Assembly (NCBI RefSeq): GCF_003073045.1
Contig: NC_037591.1
Location: 20,803,319 to 20,867,318 of the forward strand
Reading direction: 5' to 3'
From: Pomacea canaliculata
Taxonomy: Eukaryota; Mollusca; Gastropoda; Architaenioglossa; Ampullariidae
Length of the DNA: 64,000 nt
Shown here one piece after another: positions 1 to 21,400 of this stretch; position 1 is the first letter of the stretch; each line of letters starts with the position of its first letter. The position numbers and the translations under genes are program-made. Under the pieces are notes generated by a model. It saw only the letters and a program-made list of their open reading frames with translations. It had not been told where the DNA came from and did no database searches.

Positions 1-180
1 TGGACTGATGATCAGTTCAAAATTTCCCGATGAAAATTCTCACTATGGCGACACAAGGACATGATTGAAAGGCTTCTTCCGCTATACGCCTCAGCTTTGA
101 GCATGCGCAATCACTTGGATACGCTCGGAAAGCTGCTACTTTCGATTTCCTTTCCTGCTAACTCGACTTTTATTTAGAAT
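1..180. promoter_or_regulatory. Possible promoter edge of an off-window gene
   Basis: The first 180 bases are richer in GC and CpG than the DNA that follows and contain an NRF-1-like palindromic core, GCATGCGCA, at about 101-109. Such motifs are common in animal housekeeping promoters. No open reading frame or splice signal could be tied to it, so a gene to the left of the window is only inferred. Confidence 0.25.
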
Positions 181-1716
181 GTTGAAACAAACTCCAAAAG
201 TGTTTTAAACAGAAAAGCAAGTGAAATGTCGTTTTAAATTACCCACAAAGTGTATTTCTCAATTTTTTCATTACACTAACCGTTAAATCCCGCTCATTCT
301 TTTTTTCAAGATAGCTAGCTAAAAATGAAACGAAAATATGATTTTCTCAAAATATAAATACAGGCAAATGTATCCCACCTCCCCCTGCATTAGGATTTGT
401 CGGATTCTTCTGCCTCTTGTTGGCTTCGGTGACTGTATACTTGTTAGAATGTGGGTTTTACATATACATGTATAACTTAGGTACTGTTCCCTAAAGTTAT
501 CATGCATCACAAAGAAATTAATCGTTGTGTGGGAGGGTGTTTGTGCGTATTGCTTTAATGGGTGGCTAGCAGGGTGTGACTGCTTAACAAAGCATTCCAC
601 TACTTATAATCTTCCAAATGATGGACAAATATATGGGGCTACTACACCTGTCTCCGCGGAAAAAAAAAATTGGTCTCGTTCCTCGTCCACCATAAGAGCT
701 TATTCACATAACTACTTGTTGTGGCAAGTAAAATTCTTAGAAAATGAGACGCGACGTTTATGATAAGTGTCCACGCTTTAAGTTTCATTTGTATTTTTAT
801 ATTTGACCACCTTTTTAATTTGGGGGTTTTGGGGTGAAGTGGTGTGGAACCGGGAGTTTTGTACTTTAACACACTATTAAGATATACCAAATGAGATATA
901 GAAATGTAGTGTTTTTGATACCTATATGCACAAAAAGAAATAAATGCCATGATCTACTTGTTTTACACAGTCTTTTGATAACAGATAAACGTCAGATCCT
1001 GAAATATTTGTCAATAGGTTTTCATTATAAAAATTTACATTCTCATCTTGTAACAGTGAAACTAAGCAAATCGTCATAAGATTAAATGAAAGATAAATGT
1101 CTATTAACCATACATAATCAAAGCCTGAATGAAAGTTGTTTTTTTTACCAAACTAAGCTATTTCCTTTGTCTTCATCCAGATTCCACATTCAAGTCTTTC
1201 GAAAATCTGTACTGTCCAAAGTGCAAGTAAAATTGAAAGTTCTTAGCTCTGGTACTGTAAAGAAGCCAGACTAAAAAAAAATAAATAAACAAACTAAAGA
1301 AATCAACTGTCTTGTATAACCATATTGGAAGTATCACATAATAAACAATCACCAAGTGGCAATTACAAATATAAAAGTCAATGAATATGAACTCAAGAAA
1401 CAACGCAAGTTGTCGGATAACAGAAACCAACACCAACACTAAATTTTGAAACATCACGAATATTGTGGTGAGGTCTCACCAAGTTTCAGTCACTGAAGTT
1501 GACTGGGACCTGCAATATGTCACAAACATCAAACTTATTTAACTAAATCTGCATACCCAGAAAATCAATAAAATAAAAAGAATCAAAATCAAACTTAGGT
1601 GTATCTGGTGTTTGAAACAAACCATACATTTTCTTTCCCACATGTGAGTGAGCGTTTGTTCCATTTATACAAAATACACACTGAAAGCCCTGTGGGAGGG
1701 GAACAGAGAAATTGAT
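181..1716. other. Gene-free AT-rich stretch
   Basis: No protein-like reading frame, RNA gene or clear repeat was recognised. All open frames are short and low in complexity. Confidence 0.5.
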
Positions 1717-1893
1717 GTTTTATGCCAAGCCAGCAACTAAGGCTATATCATAGCAAGACAGCCAGCCCTGTAAAATACACCACATGCAAAAGAAAGAATA
1801 GTAAGCCTAAGGCAAGAACTGAACCAGGACAGCCAACCCTCAATGTATTAGTGACAGGCGCTAACCTTTGCACCACCAGACTGCCCTCTAAAA
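1717..1893 (-). mobile_element. tRNA-derived SINE, family A, copy 1
   Basis: On the minus strand this starts with a tRNA-like head (CAGTCTGGTGGTGCAAAGGTT), has a box-B-like GGTTCAGTTC in the middle, and ends with a body containing ATATAGCCTTAGTTGCTGGC and CATAAAAC. The same order of blocks occurs at 21002-21155 on the plus strand and, truncated, at 24296-24375, which defines a dispersed family. The copy is diverged and sits in non-coding DNA downstream of LACTB. Confidence 0.75.
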
Positions 1894-2133
1894 GCCCTGG
1901 GTATTCATAAACAATTTTGTTTGATATACATCATCAGTAACAAAGCCAAAACAACAGATGCCACAATATACTTTCATCAAGTTATATCATTAAAAGACTT
2001 GGGTAAGAACTGTTTAATGCATTCTGATTGGTTTTGTTTTTACCAGCCCTATGCAATCCCTAGTTTAATTATTCTCAAACCCAACAGCACAGAAAAGTTA
2101 AGGACATTTTGAACTGCTTATTTTTCTCACCCA

Positions 2134-2161
2134 TTTATTCTCGATTTAGAACTAATTTATT
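2134..2161 (-). promoter_or_regulatory. Candidate polyadenylation signals of LACTB
   Basis: Two AATAAA hexamers on the minus strand (TTTATT at 2134-2139 and 2156-2161) lie about 370-400 nt past the LACTB stop codon. Either could end the transcript. The sequence cannot say which is used. Confidence 0.35.
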
Positions 2162-2320
2162 TTCTTTACAAAATTTTTACCTGTTAATCTGCATGTGTTC
2201 CCTCAGCATTCTTCTTCCTTGCATGAACCAGCCCTTTAAGAGATTTTTACATTTATCTCTAATCTGTCATATTTGATTTGCAAGTTATTTAATGCCAAGT
2301 ATCACTTGCAAATAAGTTGT

Positions 2321-2440
2321 TTCCGGATGTAAAACAAGGAATTGCACATATAAAGTACAATCCGTTCTGAGTGCATGTGAACTGAGACTGACCAGTACAT
2401 ATAAGAATGATGGCTTTCTCAAAACTGGATAGAAGTCTTT
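2321..2440. repeat. Dispersed repeat, copy 1 (second copy at 39351)
   Basis: This segment shares ordered blocks with 39351-39470 in the same orientation: TTCCGGATGTAAAACAAGGA against TTTCTGGATGTAAAACAAAG, then the GCATG..AACTGAGAC block, then ATGGCTTTCTCAAAACTG against ATGGCTTCCTTAAAACTG. Weaker similarity extends further upstream in both. It is a decayed interspersed repeat of unknown family lying in the LACTB 3' flank. Confidence 0.6.
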
Positions 2441-2528
2441 ATCACAGCAACCTGTTTAAAAATACAGTCCTTAATAAAAATAAAAAAAATAATAATGCAA
2501 TTAATAGGATTAAAGGTGTGAATTTCCA

Positions 2529-5500
2529 TCAAACAGAAACTTCTTCAAATAGCTTGGCAATTTTCAAAGCAGTCCCCAGGAGGCTAACTGAAATCATGTT
2601 GACTATCATTGCTACCACCACACCTTGTGGGGGAGTGCAGCTGATTTCTCCAAGTTCAGCATTTTTTGTAGAGGGTATGATTAGCAGAACACTGGACGCT
2701 CCAACTGCACCTCCTGTATGGGATACATAAAAGTGCCCCTTTCGACCACTGCCTACTTCTTGTTGCTCGGGCACAACAGCCCAACCCATAGCATAGAATC
2801 CATCATCAACCACTTTATATTTAGCAAGGGAAACAGGTGACCATATCTGCTGCATGGTGGATTTCTTGAGGTATCCTGGCAGTCTACGATCTGATGTAGA
2901 CTCACCAATGTTATCAGCATCTCCGCTTCTCTCTGTTTCTCTATTCTGCTCAAGATTAATTGTGTCTGGAAGCTGATAGCTGTAGAGCATGGCATTTCCA
3001 AAGCGGACAAGATCTGGTGCTGTTGACATCATACCACCGCCGGCATACTTGTGAGAGCATTCCACATATGGAGCATTCACCAGCTGGTTTTTCTTGCTTC
3101 GAGCATAGAACCTGTGTAATGACAGAAACTATTAGACTAAATATCATATGTATGTGTATATACATATATACTACCAGTAACTTACAACCTAATTTTTAAA
3201 TGCCACATCAGTATGCTAATACTTTTTGTCTTTCTGTGGTGTGTATATATACATATTAACACAATGAGCTATTTTGCTGCATAATTCTGATCACTATCAC
3301 ATCAATGTGATCTTGGCCCAGCGTGTTAATACGCACAGCAAATTAATATATACATTAAATAAATGATAAATTATACAACATTAACATATAATGTATTATT
3401 AAATTCTAATACATTTTAGAACTATTTAAACAGTCTTAGTCTTTTTATTATTAAGACTTGGTTTCACTTTATACTTCCTTAATAATGGACAAATCATTCC
3501 TTACGAAAGGATATCATGCTACATTACCCAAGATTATCTTGAAGAACTGAATAAAAATGGGGGAAAAGTTAGCTTCATAAAGAAGCAGATGACAATTTAC
3601 ATATAGCTCAGCATGTCAACCACACTGGGTCAAGAATCACAGAAATAACATTTCTACATCAATCATTTTCTTTTAGAACAGACAAAATAGTAGATGTGAA
3701 ATGCTGCATATGAAATATATTTAAATATGTGTTTGCTGACAGATACACAAGTGCATGCATCTTTGAAGTTCACCCACCTGGCTCTATTGTAGATAATAGG
3801 CTGATTTTTCTCTAAGTAGGTATTTTCTAGTCCAAGGTCTTTGAACAGTTTGATCATCAAATCTGGAAATTTCTGCTTTGTTGCCCCTTCTAGTACTGCT
3901 GCTACTAATGTCCATCCATGTGTTGTATACAAAAACTTAGTGCCTAAAAGCATCATAGAACTTATTATTTTATTGAAATATCACATCAAACCATCTATAT
4001 ATATGACAAAAGGTTTAATTGAATAAAATCATTCCAACTACAAAATGTCTAAAATGGAATGCAAAATCACAAATATAAACGTTTTATCAACATGTATTAC
4101 CTCATTTGAAAGAATATGGTGCACAGGTTGGTCAAGAACCAAGAATCTGTTCTTAATGGTAATGCTTACCTGGCTTGTGAACAAGTGGATCATTTTTAAA
4201 AATATCCAGAGATTTCTCAACAGATGCATAGTGTTTCCTGATAAAATACTCTTTCTGCTCAAACTCCTTGGTCAGTTTCAAGTTCTTGAATGGATTAGCA
4301 CGGCTGACCTTTGATTTTTCTGTGACTTCAGGATAAGGCCCTTCATTATCATTTTTCAAAGTCTTTCCTTCTAAATTTTTTGTTCCATCTTTTTGCATGT
4401 ACTTTTTGTCATAATGGCGAATACCCCCAAGATGGGACACCAGCTGTCGTGTTGTGACAGTGACCTGTCAAAGGGAAAGAAAACAAAAAAAGCAAGGTTT
4501 AAAAACAATCTATGTACCATCTCACCCGAATGCACATTTATGTGGTAATTTTTCATTGCAGGAGATGTATGTAAAAGTAGCAGCATTTTTACAGGTTTGA
4601 TATATATAACAAAATTAAGCATTAACTTTTGCCTTACTTTTCTTTTTCTTTTTTTTTTTTTTTTTTTCGTTCTTTAATTTTGTTGAGCATAACAGCATAT
4701 AACATTATAAAACAATACCTTTTCTCCATTAACTTCTTTCTCTGGAAATTGGGGCACATATTCTTGTACAGGTTTGTCCAGATCAAGTATATTATTCTCC
4801 ACTGCCTTAGCAACAGCTGTCATGGTCAGGGATTTGCTAATACTAGCAATACGCATTACTGAGTCAGGTGTGCATGGTACTCGATTCTCTACATCAGCAA
4901 ATCCAAAACCTACACAGAGAAAGCTGAAGCAGTCTAAGTGGCCAGCTTTTTGTTCATTTGTTGATTCATATCTTATTTCTTTCTTCTTTACTGTGATTGT
5001 ATGAGCAATAAGCCAAAATACTACATTTGATTTGCTAATTTAACAGAGTTTTAGGTAATTTCTTTAAAGAGAAAAATAGAGCAGTTTCTTTTAATGGGTT
5101 ATCTCCATCCTTCAGTCCTAATTCTTTATACTTCAACTTCAAATAGATTAATAATGTATAAATCTTTACATGGCACTCACCATCAGACATCACAATTTTT
5201 CCATTAACGCTGACAGCCATTACTAGTCCTGGTGATCCGGATTCATCCTAACAAGAAAGATATAAATTTGAAAAAAATAGAATGCATCAAACATTAACAT
5301 TGTCAGTGCCACCTGAAACTCAAGCAAATACGTTTGTCATGTGTTATGATAAGCAATACCAAACTTATACCAGTTTTTCAAAACGACATTCAAAAAGATA
5401 TTTGTCTAATTTTTTAACCTATTACGTGCTTTGTTATATTAAGTTGATCAGATTTATTTTGTCATCACTTTACTGTGTTCTAGTGGAGATGAAACAAAAT

Positions 5501-6270
5501 TTTTCTGGGCAGTCTTTGTCATGTATGCCACAATAAAATCATAATGAATGTGGATACACTTCAAAAACCTAAAAAACAAAATCTAGCAAGAAGAAATTTT
5601 ACAATGATGCAGCTTTGATTATAACTACCTTTACTCTTTGACAAAGATCTTTTGCCTGCTTAATAGCTTCCTCCAAGGAAATGTGTTGCCTTTGGTCATA
5701 CCTGCTTGCACTGGAATTAGTACTGCTAGCTATCTTCAAGCCATTTTGATAGTTCTTTATTTCTCCGTCTATTTCTTTGCCTTCCTCTCTTACATCTTCT
5801 TCACAAAATGATTCTTTGGTCCGCTTTGCGACATGAAATAAAACTACTCCAAAAACAGTCATGAGAAAAATACTCAGGTTAGATACTGCTTTATTTTTCT
5901 CGCATCCTGCTGTATCAGTGTGAGTGCGTTCAAAATGACTATGTACGTATGATCGCCAGGAAGTCTTTCTTCTGGAAAAGACGTCTCCATCATTTTGGGA
6001 GACGACTTTTGTACTGGCAAGCTTCCGATCACGAACTAATATCCCTCCGTGCTTCCGATGAAATAAAGAATTTGACAAATCCAACGTATTTGTTAGTGTC
6101 GATGACGACAAATGTCTAGGTTTCTTTGTGTCACAGCTATACCTACAGACGATACCTCTTGTGCCATCACTGTCACTACCTATGCTTGTTTTATGAGGAC
6201 GACACACAATTTTACTAAGCTTTGACCGCCATAAGTTCTTCAGCTCTGAAGTGAGCAACAAGGTCCACAT
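2529..6270 (-). CDS. LACTB: LACTB, mitochondrial serine beta-lactamase-like protein
   Basis: Six coding exons read on the minus strand: 5629-6270, 5181-5247, 4719-4909, 4170-4464, 3778-3943 and 2529-3111. All introns are GT-AG and phases close to 1944 nt (647 aa). The family derives from bacterial penicillin-binding proteins/class C beta-lactamases. In vertebrates LACTB forms filaments in the mitochondrial intermembrane space and acts as a serine protease affecting lipid metabolism. The SxxK nucleophile motif SISK is at residues 259-262, the tyrosine motif position reads YTT at 404-406 (human has YST where bacterial enzymes have YxN), and the third motif HTG is at 585-587, so the active site looks intact. 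The basic N-terminus and a hydrophobic segment at about 131-148 fit an imported, inner-membrane-anchored protein. The start is the first in-frame ATG. The protein is about 100 residues longer than human LACTB (547 aa), mostly in the poorly conserved N-terminal region. It is divergent from SMU1. Confidence 0.97.
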
Positions 6271-6561
6271 CGTCGTTCGCCTTTCTTTCGCTTGCGATCC
6301 TGAACTGAAACAAGTCAGCTCAATGCTCTTTGATAATAGGTCAAAGCCACCCCTTACTCCCAAGTTTAAGCAAATTGAGAAATCTAAATCATGACATTAC
6401 AAACCATCGTGCACACGTGCGATTATTGTTTTGAAATAAAGCACTAAAACTATGTATTTCAAGTAAACAGTTTCGAGAAAACCACGTCTCATATCGCCAT
6501 GACATAACTGAGTCTGTATGGTGTGAGCTTACCGAGTCTACTTCCCACTATTCAAAGCATC
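6271..6561. promoter_or_regulatory. Bidirectional promoter between LACTB and SMU1
   Basis: Only 291 bp separate the divergent start codons of LACTB and SMU1, so both 5' UTRs and the core promoter must lie here or in short upstream exons. No TATA box is evident. The SMU1 start is embedded in CATCATGGCGGTCGTC, which resembles the YY1-type ATGGCGGC element often found at TATA-less housekeeping starts. The role is inferred from geometry. Confidence 0.7.
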
Positions 6562-18436
<11,875 letters not shown>

Positions 18437-18591
18437 TTTATCAGTCTGTGGTTTTACTATTTTTATCACGGCAGTTGATTGTATCCTATGCTGCTTTAAT
18501 TATAAAAACTTTGGGGTTTTTGTGTTTTTTAAAACCCAGAGACTTGAATTTCTTTCATGGTAAAAGTTGCCAGATTACATGCTTTTTATTA

Positions 18592-18597
18592 AATAAA
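18592..18597 (+). promoter_or_regulatory. Polyadenylation signal of SMU1
   Basis: AATAAA lies about 155 nt after the SMU1 stop codon in a short AT-rich 3' UTR and is the first canonical hexamer there. Confidence 0.6.
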
Positions 18598-19538
18598 ATA
18601 CACTATGATTGTCCTTAGTTTTTCTGGAATTGATGTATGTGAGCATATGCAGGTGGTGGCAGATGTGATTGTTAACATCACACATTCACATTACATTCCC
18701 ACAAGTTAGGCTGATAATACATCTTTGAGCTGTGAACATGCACACATTGTGTGGACAGAAAGCAGTCTCTGTACATGAAAAAGTATTGATTTGCTCTATA
18801 CTGTTCTGTTTTGTTTGTGTTTTTGGTTGTTTATTGTTTCGGTGTGGGTGGGGGGTAGTGTTTTGATTCCACAGCTAGAAATAAAAATGAATCATGAAGA
18901 CAAATGCATACCCTATACACAAAAAGAAATAGTACTAAAAGTAATGCTATGTTTATTCAAAGGAAATGAACATTCCTGAAAAATTTTCCAGAGCAAAATT
19001 TAAATATAGATGATAATGTACAGTGTACATACCAGTGGCGTACGAACCAGGGCAAGTGGGGAGGCGACCATGAGAGGTCAAGAATGTAAACGTTCACTAT
19101 CAACATGGAGTTTGCGTCACCCCTACCCCAAAAGCCAAGTATCTTCCACTGCATTCAGCTGAGACACTGGAATGTATTGTTGACCAGGAAGCTATTGCAC
19201 ACAGATACTTTAAACACAAGTCTTGAAACTTGGTCAACCAGTGAACAGCACAAATAACAGCATTGAGAACTTGCCGATATTCCATCTCTTTTTTTTCCAC
19301 AGTGGTACAAATGAATCCAGAGCATCAAGTTATACAACAAACTATTTGCAATCCATCAACCCTCAAATGGCACACTTAGTGGTGTCGACTGCAGCCTGAC
19401 AATCCATCCTTCCGAGTCAAAAAATGACTCAGTCGAAGCAAATCACAAAAAAAGATGGGAAAGATGGCAGCTATGCATGAAACTATTCCAAAGATTCCCA
19501 TCATGGCAGATGATGTTCGTGCATCTCGAGCGCTGGCC
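18598..19538. other. Intergenic stretch between SMU1 and the mucin-like gene
   Basis: The two genes converge here. A possible hAT-type end (CAGTGGCGTACGAACC at about 19033) was noted without a partner. A small perfect hairpin, GAGTCA-AAAAA-TGACTC, lies near 19415. Nothing else was recognised. Confidence 0.35.
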
Positions 19539-19614
19539 TTTTGTCTAACAAATCAAATTGTGTGTTTTCTTTTATCAGATCTGCCTATGCAGGACAACAA
19601 AAGGCCATCAAATG
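19539..19614 (+). repeat. Inverted repeat, left arm
   Basis: This 76-bp arm is the reverse complement of 20838-20914 apart from about two differences (one single-base indel, one substitution). It includes the pyrimidine-rich tract TTTTCTTTTATCAG and the bases after it, the acceptor and first codons of the mucin-like exon in the other arm. Read on the minus strand, this arm instead supplies the last 21 codons of the mucin-like frame. Confidence 0.9.
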
Positions 19615-21400
19615 CTTTGGCTGTTTGGTGTTTTGGAACTACAAGCCTCTTGGTAGCCATGGCCCAGGCTTGTGAGTGCTGGGGCATGGCTGCAGTAGAC
19701 AGCATGCTGAGTTGGTGGTAGTGATTGCACCCACAACTGCATAGGGGGAACATGACTGGCACCAGCTTCAGGCTATGTGCCACAGGTGCATGTGAGCTGC
19801 TTTCAGACTTATTCAATTGAAGAAAAGCTGTGGTTACTGCCTGACTTGTAGAAGCAAAATACTTTATATTTTCATTTTTGTTTATGGCCAATGTAGTTGT
19901 GATGGCATTGTCGAAAGAAGAGATTTGACCAGTAATTATTTTATGGAAAGTAGCTGCAGTTGCAGTGTCTTCCTTTAAACTAGGTTTTAATGTGACCTCA
20001 TTCTCTGTCACAGCCTTGAAGGTATCCATAGCAAATGAGTTTACCATGGGTGTTTTCATATTTGACGCTGTGGTTTCTGATGTAACTCTTATGGAAGCTG
20101 TCGTGGTTGTCCTCATAGCTGAACTGGTAGTTATTTGGATCTTGACATCGGTGGAGAGAGGAGAGTCTTTGACTGTGAAGCTATTGCCGAGCAAAGATCT
20201 GTTCCACGTTTTACTGTCAGATGAAACCGTAGTGGGAATGTTAACTGGGAAGTGTGTAGTTATCTCCCTAGCAGTGGTGTCAGCTAAACCTTTAAACATA
20301 AATTGCTCTTTAGTAGACATAAAGGTTTGGACATCTTTTGTTGAGGATGCTGTACTTTTGCCACTTTCCTCTACAGAAATCGCAGTATTGTCATTTTTAG
20401 AAGGAATTCCTATGCTGTCTGTAGAAAAAGATGTAACCTCTTCATTAAAGGGAACCTCTGGATTTTTAGTGTTTTCGTTTGGTTTAGTTTCTGGCGAGTA
20501 GGCTGTGCTTGAAATAAAATTAAAGACAAAGCTAGCGCTGTGGTAGGTCACATCTGCTCTTACACCGGGTTCAACTGTCGGCATCTTTGTGATAGCGTGG
20601 AGCTTCGGGCTTGTTGAATAGGTCGTCGTGGTGGGAAGAGGTGCTGGATATGGCGGTCGTGGTTCCGGCCTGGATAGAGAGCAGGGTCTTGTATTCGCGC
20701 AATGGTGATGCTGCCAGGCGTTACGTCACCCTCACCCGATATCGGCGCCATAGTGTTAACGTCACTTGCGTGCTCAACATCTGGGGGAGCATCATCAGCT
20801 GGGATGAGTTTCTCATCATGCTGTGGAGACTCGATATCATTTGATGGCCTGTTGTTGTCCTGCATAGGCAGATCTGATAAAAGAAAACACACAATTTGAA
20901 TTTGTTAGACAAAACTATTTTTACTATACGAGTAGATGTTTTGTTTGACTCTTTTAGATATTTTTTCCTGTTGGCTTACGGGAGTTTCCCTCTCTTTCTG
21001 GACGGTCTGGTGGCGCAACGGTTAGCATCTGTCGCCGTGGTTCAGATCTCGTCTCGGGCACGCTGTTCGTCCTCTGCATGTGGCATCTTTTTACGGGGCT
21101 GGGTGCCTTGCCGTGATATAGCCCTAGTTGCCGCCTCGGCGTAAAACACCAATCCCCTCCTCTCTCTCTCTTCTGCCTCTACCCCACCCCCATCTCAGCC
21201 GCATTCACAGTTTACCAAATTCATCTTGCCGTTTTTCCCCTACCCTAAATAAAAATGTATTTTCGTAATGGAAAAAAAACAATACTGAAGGAGTACGACA
21301 AAGGATGATAAAAATATTGAATAGCAGAGACCTCACCTTGTGCACAGGTGCTGGCGACAAACACAATCAGGACAATACCAGCCACCTCCCCACATCCCAT
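19553..21400 (-). CDS. Unrecognised secreted Ser/Thr-rich (mucin-like) protein
   Basis: Exon 1 (21337-21400) begins at an ATG and encodes MGCGEVAGIVLIVFVASTCA, a typical signal peptide, ending at a good donor. The next acceptor is at 20873. The model continues 20736-20873 and, after an inferred 92-bp intron (20644-20735, GTGAGG donor, CAG acceptor), 19553-20643. Phases then close exactly at 1293 nt, 430 aa. Without that small intron the second exon stops at 20560 in another frame. The long exon is rich in Ser and Thr (TTTTYSTS, TTSSAMRTTTTAS) with few cysteines until CSCGC near the end. I see no transmembrane segment or known domain. A secreted, O-glycosylated protein is likely; its job is unknown. 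The last 21 codons lie in the left arm of an inverted repeat whose right arm supplies the acceptor and first codons of exon 2. Confidence 0.55.
20838..20914 (-). repeat. Inverted repeat, right arm
   Basis: This arm mirrors 19539-19614. On the minus strand it contains the polypyrimidine tract, the AG acceptor at 20874-20875 and the first codons (DLPMQDNNRPSN) of the mucin-like gene's second exon. The unique interval between the arms is 1223 bp. High identity suggests a recent duplication or one kept alike by gene conversion. Confidence 0.9.
21002..21155 (+). mobile_element. tRNA-derived SINE, family A, copy 2
   Basis: The head GTCTGGTGGCGCAACGGTTA holds a box A-like motif, and GTGGTTCAGATCTCG about 20 bp on is box B-like. 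The body has GATATAGCCCTAGTTGCCGC and GGCGTAAAACACC, matching the inverted copy at 1717-1893. A C/T-rich tail follows. It lies in the first intron of the mucin-like gene and is the best preserved copy here. Confidence 0.8.

Noticed and set aside
19033-19150. hAT-type element beginning CAGTGGCGTACG
   Set aside because: Only one end was seen; no inverted partner or target duplication was found downstream.
19455-19721. Plus-strand frame starting MGKMAAMHETIPK that reads DLPMQDNKRPSN through the left repeat arm
   Set aside because: It reads through the acceptor as if coding and ends soon after. The shared peptide is explained by the inverted duplication. Kept only as part of the inverted-repeat finding.
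19965-20501. 178-codon plus-strand frame opposite the mucin-like exon
   Set aside because: It is the antisense shadow of the Ser/Thr-rich frame; its Val/Leu-rich content is what reverse-complementing ACN/AGT codons produces, and no plus-strand splice signals support it.
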